Assembly: GCA_030152865.1 (NCBI GenBank) | Contig: JASLIW010000063.1 | Span: forward strand, 1-7,454 | Reading direction: 5' to 3' | Source of the DNA: Bacteroides sp. | GTDB lineage: Bacteria; Bacteroidota; Bacteroidia; Bacteroidales; Bacteroidaceae | DNA length: 7,454 bases | Shown here: in pieces, positions 1 through 5,305 of the stretch | Numbering within the stretch: position 1 is the first letter of the stretch | Layout of the letters: every line of letters starts with the position of its first letter | The notes under the pieces: model-generated | The model's input: only the letters and a program-made list of their open reading frames with translations | Told to the model about the DNA's origin: nothing | Database searches by the model: none | Program-made: the position numbers and the translations under genes

Positions 1-443
1 GATACACCTAAGCCCATATCTACTAATAAGGTCCAAAGAATGTACTGATGCATCCCTGAAGACTGTTCTGCCCAAGTAGGGAAATTACTTGCATACTGGG
101 GGAATTGTTGCATAAGGGCTTGGGTGTCTGAGTCGGCAATAAAATAAAGTATTGTACCAAAGCCTGCTCTAAAGCTAGTGTCAATTTTCTTTTCTGTATT
201 TACAAAAGCTTCAGCAGATATTTTCTCCTTTAAGCACTTTTTTGTAAGGTCCCATAGCTTTTTATGTTGCTCACCTGTGAGTAATACCAAGCGAGTTGAT
301 TGATTATTGAAGGCAGAGGGCACGTGCTTCACAGCCAAATCTACTACCTCTTTGATTTGTTCTGGACTATAATTTATTTGGTCGTCAATAGCATAGAATG
401 ATCTTCTGTTTTCTATAGCCTTCCATAGTGGGTTCTTATTCAT
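1..443 (-). CDS. Nitroreductase family protein, HBN1/Frm2-like (5' part; runs off window)
   Basis: Only the first 147 codons are present; the C-terminus lies beyond the left edge. The start is the ATG whose complement is CAT at 441-443, followed by an uninterrupted frame beginning MNKNPLWKAIENRRSFYAID. The N-terminal RRS (residues 13-15) matches the FMN-phosphate contact of nitroreductases. The stretch around VPSAFNNQSTRLVLLTGEQH (41-60) resembles the HBN1/Frm2 (fatty-acid repression mutant-like) subgroup, typically about 200 aa, so roughly 50 residues are missing. Family members are soluble FMN proteins that reduce nitro compounds or quinones with NAD(P)H; the natural substrate is usually unknown. 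The gene follows yjdM on the same strand but is separated by a terminator, so it is probably its own transcription unit. I found no exact TAnnTTTG in its leader, only a weak TATCGCTTG near 479-487. Family call is fairly sure; the subgroup rests on remembered similarity. Confidence 0.82.
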   Translation of the reverse strand, partial: MNKNPLWKAIENRRSFYAIDDQINYSPEQIKEVVDLAVKHVPSAFNNQSTRLVLLTGEQHKKLWDLTKKCLKEKISAEAFVNTEKKIDTSFRAGFGTILYFIADSDTQALMQQFPQYASNFPTWAEQSSGMHQYILWTLLVDMGLGV

Positions 444-520
444 AACAGTTTGTTTTTTTGTTGTCTTTAATAAGAACAAGCGATATAATGTATTGTTTTG
501 AACAGAAAGGCTTTAATGCC

Positions 521-544
521 AAAAAAGGGAGCCATATAGCTCCC
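521..544 (-). terminator. Rho-independent terminator after yjdM
   Basis: On the minus strand a 6-bp GC-rich stem (GGGAGC / GCTCCC, plus positions 527-532 and 539-544) with a 6-nt loop is followed directly by six T residues (plus 521-526, AAAAAA). It lies about 28 nt beyond the yjdM stop and has the right orientation to end that transcript before the nitroreductase gene. Confidence 0.8.
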
Positions 545-572
545 TCTTAACGAAAATTTGTCAACTATCTTT

Positions 573-917
573 TTAGTTTTTCTTTAAAAAGCAAGTCATA
601 AGATAGATAGATGAACCGTCCACTTTTCCTTCAATGTGTGTAGGGTCATCTTCAGTGTGACGGATACCTTTTACCTTTGTACCTCTTTTCACTACCATAG
701 AAGAGCCTTTCACCTTTAGGTCTTTGATGACAGTCACATCATCTCCTTCTAGTAGTTCTGTACCATTACTATCTACTACTTTTACAGCTTTAGGCTCCTC
801 AGTGCTTTCAGCTGGTTTATCAGTAAACTCATGAAAACAGTCGGGGCAAATAAATAGCATTCCGTCAAAGTAAGTGTTTTGTGAATCACACTTAGGACAA
901 TTTGGCGTGTTTGGCAT
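573..917 (-). CDS. yjdM: Zinc-ribbon PhnA/YjdM family protein
   Basis: The 114-aa product matches the E. coli YjdM (formerly PhnA) family in length (about 110 aa) and layout. The N-terminal zinc ribbon has two CPxC-type knuckles, C7/C10 and C24/C27, ending in the phrase CPDCFHEF. After an acidic linker (about 35-45) comes the PhnA domain (about 46-114) with the family phrases LKVKGSSMVVKRGTKVKGI and GKVDGSSIYLMTCFLKKN. The old name implies alkylphosphonate use, but YjdM is not part of the C-P lyase machinery and its biochemical role is not established; no phosphonate genes are nearby. It is presumably cytoplasmic, with no signal peptide. A good Bacteroidota promoter lies about 30 bp upstream and a terminator follows, so it appears monocistronic. 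The family assignment is secure; the function is unknown. Confidence 0.93.
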   Translation of the reverse strand: MPNTPNCPKCDSQNTYFDGMLFICPDCFHEFTDKPAESTEEPKAVKVVDSNGTELLEGDDVTVIKDLKVKGSSMVVKRGTKVKGIRHTEDDPTHIEGKVDGSSIYLMTCFLKKN

Positions 918-945
918 TTTGTAAATAATTTAATTAATAATACCC

Positions 946-977
946 CAAAGATAGGTTGATTATTTATAGGATACAAA
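946..977 (-). promoter_or_regulatory. Bacteroidota-type promoter of yjdM
   Basis: On the minus strand TTTG (plus 974-977, CAAA) is followed after 20 nt by TATCTTTG (plus 946-953), an exact match to the Bacteroidota -7 consensus TAnnTTTG with a full -33 TTTG. Transcription would start near 940, giving a leader of about 20-25 nt before the ATG at 917. This is one of the best consensus promoters in the window. Confidence 0.7.
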
Positions 978-980
978 TAA

Positions 981-996
981 GAGCTATCTATAGCTC
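981..996. repeat. Small perfect palindromic hairpin upstream of the yjdM promoter
   Basis: GAGCTA-TCTA-TAGCTC forms a 6-bp perfect inverted repeat with a 4-nt centre. It sits 3 bp upstream of the -33 element of the yjdM promoter, a position suited to an operator or activator site. No regulator is identified, and an element of this size could arise by chance. Confidence 0.45.
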
Positions 997-1007
997 TGGC
1001 TCATCAA

Positions 1008-1061
1008 AATAGGAGCAAGTCAGGGAATGTTTTAATAATACCTCCCTGACTTGCTCCTATT
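1008..1061. repeat. 19-bp perfect inverted repeat (orphan terminator-like hairpin)
   Basis: Positions 1008-1026 (AATAGGAGCAAGTCAGGGA) and 1043-1061 are exact reverse complements, with a 16-nt AT-rich loop. The stem is stronger than most terminators, but no gene ends into it from either side: yjdM starts at 917 going left and rnpB starts near 1176 going right. The minus-strand side is followed by TTTGATG, only a poor T tract, and the plus side has none. It may be a relic terminator of a lost gene, an insulator between the divergent units, or part of an unannotated small RNA. Confidence 0.75.
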
Positions 1062-1155
1062 AGTGTTAGTGATCTTTTGGGGCTTGTTGGTTTGAGCCTA
1101 GCTTGATTTTTGTATGATTTATGGGGATTTAGTGTGCGAAGTGTAAAAAAACAAC

Positions 1156-1163
1156 TAGTTTTG
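1156..1163 (+). promoter_or_regulatory. -7 element of the rnpB promoter
   Basis: TAGTTTTG matches the Bacteroidota -7 consensus TAnnTTTG exactly. Transcription would begin around 1170, a few bases before the P1 helix of RNase P RNA at 1176, as expected for a stable RNA with almost no leader. The -33 region (about 1132-1136) shows no clear TTTG. Confidence 0.65.
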
Positions 1164-1175
1164 TAAGCATAAAAT

Positions 1176-1523
1176 CAGTTGGTCAGTCTGTCGCTGGTAC
1201 AGTAATGTACAAGAGGAAAGTCCGAGCAACACAGAGCATCCCTCTTCTTAATGGGAAGTATTTCGTGAGAGATATGTCGCGTAGAAGAAAATAACCGCCT
1301 CCGGGTAAGGGTGAGAAGGTAGGGTAAGAGCCTACCAGTTGTATGGTGACATGCAAGCTGTACGCAAAGGGAGTTGTAAGGTCATGTATACCGGCGCTAA
1401 AAGAGCTGCTCGCTCAATGTCGGAGGGTAGACTGCTAGAGCGTAATGGTGACATTGCGCGTAGATAAATGACAGACATCTTATTCTTAGGATAAGATACA
1501 GAACTCGGCTTATCGACCAACTG
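1176..1523 (+). ncRNA. rnpB: RNase P RNA, bacterial class A
   Basis: This is the catalytic RNA of ribonuclease P, which cuts 5' leaders from pre-tRNAs together with the protein RnpA. Ends are placed at the P1 helix: CAGTTGGTC (1176-1184) pairs perfectly with GACCAACTG (1515-1523). The universal 5' P4 core GAGGAAAGTCC is at 1213-1223, and the matching 3' core, ACAGAACTCGGCTTATCGACC, spans 1498-1518. The conserved segments ATAACCGCC, GGGTAAGGGTGAGAAGGT, GCAAGCTGTACGCAAAGGGAG-type and GAGGGTAGACTGCTAGAG also appear in the expected order. The length of about 350 nt suits type A. P1 is followed by TTTTATTTTT, which would act as the terminator. No tRNA or protein gene overlaps it, so open frames within it should be ignored. 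Exact mature ends are inferred from pairing and may be off by a few bases. Confidence 0.97.
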
Positions 1524-1533
1524 TTTTATTTTT
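1524..1533 (+). terminator. T-rich tract ending rnpB
   Basis: TTTTATTTTT directly follows the 3' strand of the P1 helix. The terminal stem plus T run looks like a rho-independent terminator, although the stem closes the whole RNA rather than a local hairpin. Read-through into the membrane protein gene 37 nt downstream is possible, since no separate promoter is obvious there. Confidence 0.45.
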
Positions 1534-1560
1534 AATCTCCTACTCTTTTAATAGAAGAAG

Positions 1561-2880
1561 ATGAACAAAAGAATATCCGATTTCCTTCAATTCATAACTG
1601 TTGATATTTGGCGCGTGACTGAGAGTGAGGTCACGAAGCGCAAGTTTTCTCTCTATAATATCATTAAAACCATCTATGTAACTATCCAGCAATTTGTGAG
1701 TGATCGCATAGCCACTAAGGCTTCAGCGCTTACCTATAGCACTCTTTTGGCTATAGTGCCCATGCTTGCCATACTTTTTGCCATTGCTCGAGGGTTTGGA
1801 TTTGACAACCTAATGGAGAGTCAACTGTTTCGCAGTTTTGGAGGTAAGAACGAGACTACTGAAACCATTCTTTCTTTTGTGGATTCCTATCTCGAACATG
1901 CCAAGGGAGGAATTTTTATAGGTATCGGTTTGATTATGTTGCTTTGGACCGTCCTTAACCTGATAAATAACATTGAAATCACCTTCAACCAAATATGGCA
2001 AGTGAAAAAGTCACGGAAAATGTACCGTAAGATAACCGATTATTTTTCCATGTTCTTACTACTTCCCATGCTGATTGTATTCTCCAGTGGGGTTACGCTA
2101 TTCATAGGTACAGCCCTGTCAGGTATGGATAAGTATATATTACTGGGGTCGCTTTCTAAGTTCCTAATTCGCATGATACCTTTTGTGATAACCTGGTTGA
2201 TGTTTACTGGGCTTTATGTGTTTATGCCCAATACCAAAGTGCATGTTCGCTATGCACTTCCCGCAGGCATTTTGGCTGGTACCGTCTATCAGTTCTTTCA
2301 GTACTTCTACATCAGTGGACAGATTTGGGTATCAAAGTACAATGCTATTTATGGTAGTTTTGCTGCCCTGCCTTTGTTTTTATTGTGGCTACAAACCTCT
2401 TGGACCATCTGCCTTTTTGGAGTACAAATGACCTATACCTCTCAGAATATTCGCTTGTTTAGCTTTGATAAGGATACGCGGAATGTAAGTCGGCGTTACC
2501 GAGACTTCATATCCTTACTTATTATGTCTTTGATATGCAAACGATTTGAAGAGCAAGAAGAACCCTACTCGGCAGATGAGTTATCTAATCTCTATAAGAT
2601 ACCCATACGACTAGTTAACCGCACCTTGTTTGAGCTTCAAGAGATAGGCTTTATCCATGAGGTGCTTTCTGATCATAAAAGTGAGGCAATAACTTACCAA
2701 CCTTCTGTAGATATAAGCCAGCTTACGGTATCCAATTTACTAGAAGAAATAGATCAGTTTGGTTCGGAAGATTTCAAGGTCGATAATGAAGAAGAATTTG
2801 GTAGCCAATGGGCCACTTTAATAGATGCGCGTAAGAAGTATCTGGCCGACACCTCCAAAATATTGATAAAAGACTTGTAG
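1561..2880 (+). CDS. YihY/virulence factor BrkB family inner-membrane protein
   Basis: The 439-aa protein has a cytoplasmic N-terminus and about six membrane segments (roughly 57-78, 116-138, 161-186, 200-222, 231-254, 265-292). Family hallmarks are the first-helix motif SALTYSTLLAIVPMLAIL and the last-helix region with NAIYGSFAALPLFLLWLQ. Older annotations call this family ribonuclease BN, a mistaken assignment; its role is not settled, with transport or efflux suggested. Residues from about 295 onward form a soluble tail that E. coli YihY (about 290 aa) lacks. Within it, about 314-370 reads like a winged helix (YSADELSNLYKIPIRLVNRT, then FELQEIGFIHEV), followed by an acidic end. The start ATG at 1561 is preceded by AGAAGAAG, a possible weak ribosome site. 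It lies 37 nt after rnpB and may be partly read from that promoter. Its stop is 2 bp from the stop of the opposing nudC. Confidence 0.92.
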   Translation: MNKRISDFLQFITVDIWRVTESEVTKRKFSLYNIIKTIYVTIQQFVSDRIATKASALTYSTLLAIVPMLAILFAIARGFGFDNLMESQLFRSFGGKNETTETILSFVDSYLEHAKGGIFIGIGLIMLLWTVLNLINNIEITFNQIWQVKKSRKMYRKITDYFSMFLLLPMLIVFSSGVTLFIGTALSGMDKYILLGSLSKFLIRMIPFVITWLMFTGLYVFMPNTKVHVRYALPAGILAGTVYQFFQYFYISGQIWVSKYNAIYGSFAALPLFLLWLQTSWTICLFGVQMTYTSQNIRLFSFDKDTRNVSRRYRDFISLLIMSLICKRFEEQEEPYSADELSNLYKIPIRLVNRTLFELQEIGFIHEVLSDHKSEAITYQPSVDISQLTVSNLLEEIDQFGSEDFKVDNEEEFGSQWATLIDARKKYLADTSKILIKDL

Positions 2881-2882
2881 GT

Positions 2883-3668
2883 TTACTGCTTCTTTGTAAG
2901 CCACCAATCAATCAATCGGCGAGCAATGCTCAGCTTTTGAGGGAGTGTAGGGAGATTTTCTTTGCTATAAAAAGCAGCACTTCGAAGCTCTTCCTCTTGC
3001 AGTTTAATCTCTCCAGACTTATAATCGGCAACAAAGCCTACCATCAGACCTGAAGGGTAGGGCCAAGGCTGACTCCCAAAATAGCGGATGTTTTGAATAG
3101 CCAAGCCCGTTTCTTCCTTCACTTCTCGTTGTACGGCCTCTTCCAAGGTCTCTCCGATCTCAACAAAACCTGCTATTAGGCTATAAAATTCAGCTTTGAA
3201 GTTGTGCGCATGAGCTAGTAAGATCTCCTCTCCTTTTTGAATCAAAACAATGACAGCCGTTTGTACAGGAGGGTATAGTTCTTTTTGGCAGTGAGGACAC
3301 TTCTTCATGTTTAAAGCCTTTCTTTTGGGCTCTGTTCCACAGACAGGGCAAAAGCAGCTTGTCTTATCCCAGTAAATTAGTTGACTAGCATAGCCTGCAG
3401 CTAGATACTGTGTTTGTGCTAAGTAATCGTAAGAATCTCTAAGCCCCACCAATGAATAAGAACTCATAAGAGGTGGTAGTTCCGACAGCTCAAAAGCGAT
3501 ACAAGGCACATATTCCTGAAAAGTGAACTCATGGATGTGCTCCACGGGTGGTTTAGGCAGTGGCATATCTAGCAAATGAGGGATTGTGTACAACCCCTCA
3601 TTTGTCTGTTCGATTACTATTTTATTTTGATAAAAAATGAACCACCACCTTTTGCGTTGATTCATCAT
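2883..3668 (-). CDS. nudC: NAD(+) diphosphatase (NADH pyrophosphatase), Nudix family
   Basis: This 261-aa protein hydrolyses NAD(H) to NMN(H) and AMP; E. coli NudC also removes NAD caps from RNA. The N-terminal domain (about 1-100) is divergent, as usual. A zinc ribbon follows with C107/C110 and C124/C127. The Nudix box fits GX5EX7REUXEEXGU exactly at 167-189 (G167, E173, R181, E182, E185, E186, G188), supplying the metal-binding glutamates. The NADH-specific signature SQPWPYP is at 199-205, marking the NudC subgroup against other Nudix enzymes. It is cytoplasmic and Mg/Mn dependent. It starts 3 nt after the cdd stop, so the two are almost surely cotranscribed. A second Met directly follows the first (MMNQ), so the true start could be 3665. 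No clear Shine-Dalgarno is seen. No terminator is visible: its stop lies 2 bp from the end of the convergent membrane protein gene. Confidence 0.95.
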   Translation of the reverse strand: MMNQRKRWWFIFYQNKIVIEQTNEGLYTIPHLLDMPLPKPPVEHIHEFTFQEYVPCIAFELSELPPLMSSYSLVGLRDSYDYLAQTQYLAAGYASQLIYWDKTSCFCPVCGTEPKRKALNMKKCPHCQKELYPPVQTAVIVLIQKGEEILLAHAHNFKAEFYSLIAGFVEIGETLEEAVQREVKEETGLAIQNIRYFGSQPWPYPSGLMVGFVADYKSGEIKLQEEELRSAAFYSKENLPTLPQKLSIARRLIDWWLTKKQ

Positions 3669-3671
3669 AAT

Positions 3672-4154
3672 TTAATCCATTGCTGCCGCATCAAAAGATA
3701 GTGGGAGTAAATCTTTGATACCTCCTCTAAATTCATAAATCTCTTTTTCTCCGTAGAGTAAGATGCGCATGTGTTGGTTGTATCGTTTTTCTGTTTCTAG
3801 TAAAACCTGTCTACAAGCCCCACAAGGAGGAATAGGTTTTTCTAAATAACTCCCCTTATTGAAGGCAGCAACGGCCAGTGTTTTGACAGCTTGATCAGGA
3901 TATTCTGAGTTAGCGTAAAAAATAGTAGTGCGTTCGGCACAAGTACCCGAAGGATAGGCTGCATTTTCTTGGTTGCTTCCTTTCACTACAACACCATTGT
4001 TGAGTAGTGCGGCTGCACCCACTGCAAATTTAGAGTAGGGTACGTAGCTCTTTTTGCACATCTCTTTGGCTTGTGTGATTAGGTTTTGATCTTCAGGGGA
4101 TAGCTCATCAAATTGATAAACCTTTATGACTGTTGTAATTGTTAAGTCTTTCAT
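3672..4154 (-). CDS. cdd: Cytidine deaminase
   Basis: This 160-aa cytoplasmic enzyme deaminates cytidine and deoxycytidine to uridine and deoxyuridine in pyrimidine salvage. It is of the short homotetrameric type (usually about 130-160 aa). Zinc ligands are C72 in TCAER and C111/C114 in PPCGACRQ, and E74 of the CAE motif is the proton shuttle. Substrate-binding phrases YSKFAVGAA (40-48) and NQENAAYPSG (61-70) are intact, so activity is expected. The N-terminus carries about 20 extra residues before the core. The chosen ATG at 4154 is about 30 nt from a good promoter; an internal Met at residue 32 would cut into the conserved region. It is first in a two-gene unit with nudC, 3 nt apart. Pairing the two suggests nucleotide/cofactor turnover, but this is context only. 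Confidence 0.96.
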   Translation of the reverse strand: MKDLTITTVIKVYQFDELSPEDQNLITQAKEMCKKSYVPYSKFAVGAAALLNNGVVVKGSNQENAAYPSGTCAERTTIFYANSEYPDQAVKTLAVAAFNKGSYLEKPIPPCGACRQVLLETEKRYNQHMRILLYGEKEIYEFRGGIKDLLPLSFDAAAMD

Positions 4155-4192
4155 ATGCGTGATAGTATATTATTCCACAATACGGATGTATA

Positions 4193-4223
4193 CAAAGTTA
4201 GAAAAGAGATTGGTAATCACAAT
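4193..4223 (-). promoter_or_regulatory. Promoter of the cdd-nudC unit
   Basis: On the minus strand ATTG (plus 4220-4223) is followed by TAACTTTG (plus 4193-4200) with a 19-nt spacer counted from TTG, matching the Bacteroidota -33/-7 arrangement. The start of transcription would fall near 4186, giving a leader of about 32 nt before the cdd ATG at 4154. Confidence 0.7.
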
Positions 4224-4231
4224 TATTTTTG
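4224..4231 (+). promoter_or_regulatory. Candidate -7 element for the glucosaminidase gene
   Basis: TATTTTTG matches TAnnTTTG and would start transcription near 4238, about 30 nt before the ATG at 4269. No good -33 TTTG lies at the proper distance. An alternative is TTG (4210-4212) with the imperfect TAATTTG (4234-4240). Either choice overlaps or abuts the divergent cdd promoter. Confidence 0.45.
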
Positions 4232-4268
4232 TGTAATTTGTAAAAGTATACACTCAAACCTATAGAAT

Positions 4269-5192
4269 ATGCAGTTTGTAAAATCGAGAATGCTTTGGCT
4301 TTCTCTACTCCTATGTCTGCCCCTAAGCCTGTTTGCACAGAATCAAAAATACAAGAACTATATTGAAAAGTACAAAGACTTCGCCATTCAAAGCATGAAT
4401 GAGTTTAAGATACCAGCCAGTATTACCCTAGCTCAGGGTCTCTTAGAGAGTGGTGCGGGTAGCAGTACTTTGGCTCGCAAGGGAAATAATCATTTTGGTA
4501 TCAAATGTGGACGCAACTGGAAAGGGCGCAAGTCTTATCACGATGATGATGCACGTGGAGAATGCTTTAGGAACTACCGCTCGGTTCAAGACTCCTTTGA
4601 TGATCATGGTCGCTTCTTGGCCAATGGACCTCGTTATGCTTTTCTATTTGACTTGGATATTACAGACTACAAAGGCTGGGCTAGAGGCTTAAAAAAAGCA
4701 GGTTATGCTACAGACCCTTCTTATGCCAATCGTCTCATTTCTATCATAGAAGATTATGAGCTCTACAAATACGATAGTGCTACTGCAGGGCGTAGTTGGT
4801 TTAGAGTACGAAAGAGTAAAGCTGCAGCTGCTGCTGAAAATGCACCCATACACAAACATCAGGTGTACCTCGCTAATGATTTAGCCTATGTGGTAGCACG
4901 TCGAGGCGATAATTTTAAGTCAATAGGAAAAGAATTTGGTATCAGCTGGAAGAAGTTGGTAAAGTATAACGACCTACATAAAGGATATACCTTGAGCCAA
5001 GGTGATATCATTTACCTGCGTAGCAAACGTAAAAAAGCGGCAAAACAGCATAAGGTATATATCGTTCAAGGCGGAGACTCTATGCACGCTATCTCTCAAA
5101 AGTTTGGTATTAAATTGAAGAGTTTATACAAGATGAATCGTAAGAAAGCAGATTATGTACCCGAGGTAGGAGACCCTCTGCGTTTACGTTAA
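4269..5192 (+). CDS. Secreted glucosaminidase (GH73-like) with two C-terminal LysM domains
   Basis: The 307-aa protein begins with a signal peptide (about 1-23, hydrophobic LWLSLLLCLPLSLFA, likely cut after AQ or before). Residues about 29-168 form the glucosaminidase domain: ASITLAQGLLESGAGSS with the likely catalytic glutamate E60, then NNHFGIKC, GECFRNYRS, SFDDHGRFL, YKGWARGLKKAGYATDP and YANRLISIIEDYEL, all family phrases. Two LysM-type modules follow, about 206-251 and 262-306, after an alanine-rich linker (184-190). Such proteins cleave N-acetylglucosaminyl bonds in peptidoglycan, and LysM anchors them to it, so a periplasmic role in cell-wall remodelling or daughter-cell separation is expected. 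The LysM repeats are divergent. It is transcribed away from cdd and ends at a strong terminator, so it looks monocistronic. Domain call is secure; the exact biological role is inferred. Confidence 0.93.
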   Translation: MQFVKSRMLWLSLLLCLPLSLFAQNQKYKNYIEKYKDFAIQSMNEFKIPASITLAQGLLESGAGSSTLARKGNNHFGIKCGRNWKGRKSYHDDDARGECFRNYRSVQDSFDDHGRFLANGPRYAFLFDLDITDYKGWARGLKKAGYATDPSYANRLISIIEDYELYKYDSATAGRSWFRVRKSKAAAAAENAPIHKHQVYLANDLAYVVARRGDNFKSIGKEFGISWKKLVKYNDLHKGYTLSQGDIIYLRSKRKKAAKQHKVYIVQGGDSMHAISQKFGIKLKSLYKMNRKKADYVPEVGDPLRLR

Positions 5193-5210
5193 AACTTCTA
5201 TTAAGCTATA

Positions 5211-5253
5211 GAGAAAGGGAGTAAAGTTCAAAGTGAACTTTACTCCCTTTCTT
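5211..5253. terminator. Strong bidirectional terminator between convergent genes
   Basis: A 19-bp perfect stem (5212-5230 with 5234-5252, closing AGAAAGGGAG...CTCCCTTTCT) has a loop of only 3 nt (AAG). It is followed by TTATTTG on the plus side and by TCTCTATAG on the minus side. It lies 19 nt after the glucosaminidase stop and about 53 nt beyond the stop of the opposing epimerase homologue, so it can serve both transcripts. Confidence 0.85.
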
Positions 5254-5262
5254 ATTTGAGAT

Positions 5263-5290
5263 CCTAGCCTTTAGCTTATTAAGGCTCAGG
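5263..5290 (-). repeat. Second hairpin next to the epimerase homologue stop
   Basis: CCTAGCCTT (5263-5271) pairs with AAGGCTCAGG (5281-5290) with one bulged base and a 9-nt loop. It lies between the strong terminator and the end of the minus-strand gene, about 16 nt after its stop. It has no T tract, so it may stabilise the 3' end rather than terminate. Confidence 0.4.
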
Positions 5291-5305
5291 AAAAACAGAC
5301 AAAGC

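Noticed and set aside
573..917. Phosphonate utilisation role for the PhnA-type protein
   Set aside because: The name is historical; no C-P lyase or phosphonatase genes are in the window, and YjdM is not needed for that pathway.
782..976. 64-codon minus-strand frame overlapping the yjdM start
   Set aside because: It is a shadow in another frame of the yjdM 5' region and its promoter; no family features.
1332..1520. Minus-strand open frame of 62 codons
   Set aside because: It lies wholly within rnpB, whose conserved RNA core explains the sequence; the predicted peptide resembles nothing.
1561..2880. Ribonuclease BN annotation, and a functional tie to RNase P RNA
   Set aside because: RNase BN activity belongs to the ElaC/Rbn protein; this gene is a multi-pass membrane protein of the YihY/BrkB family.
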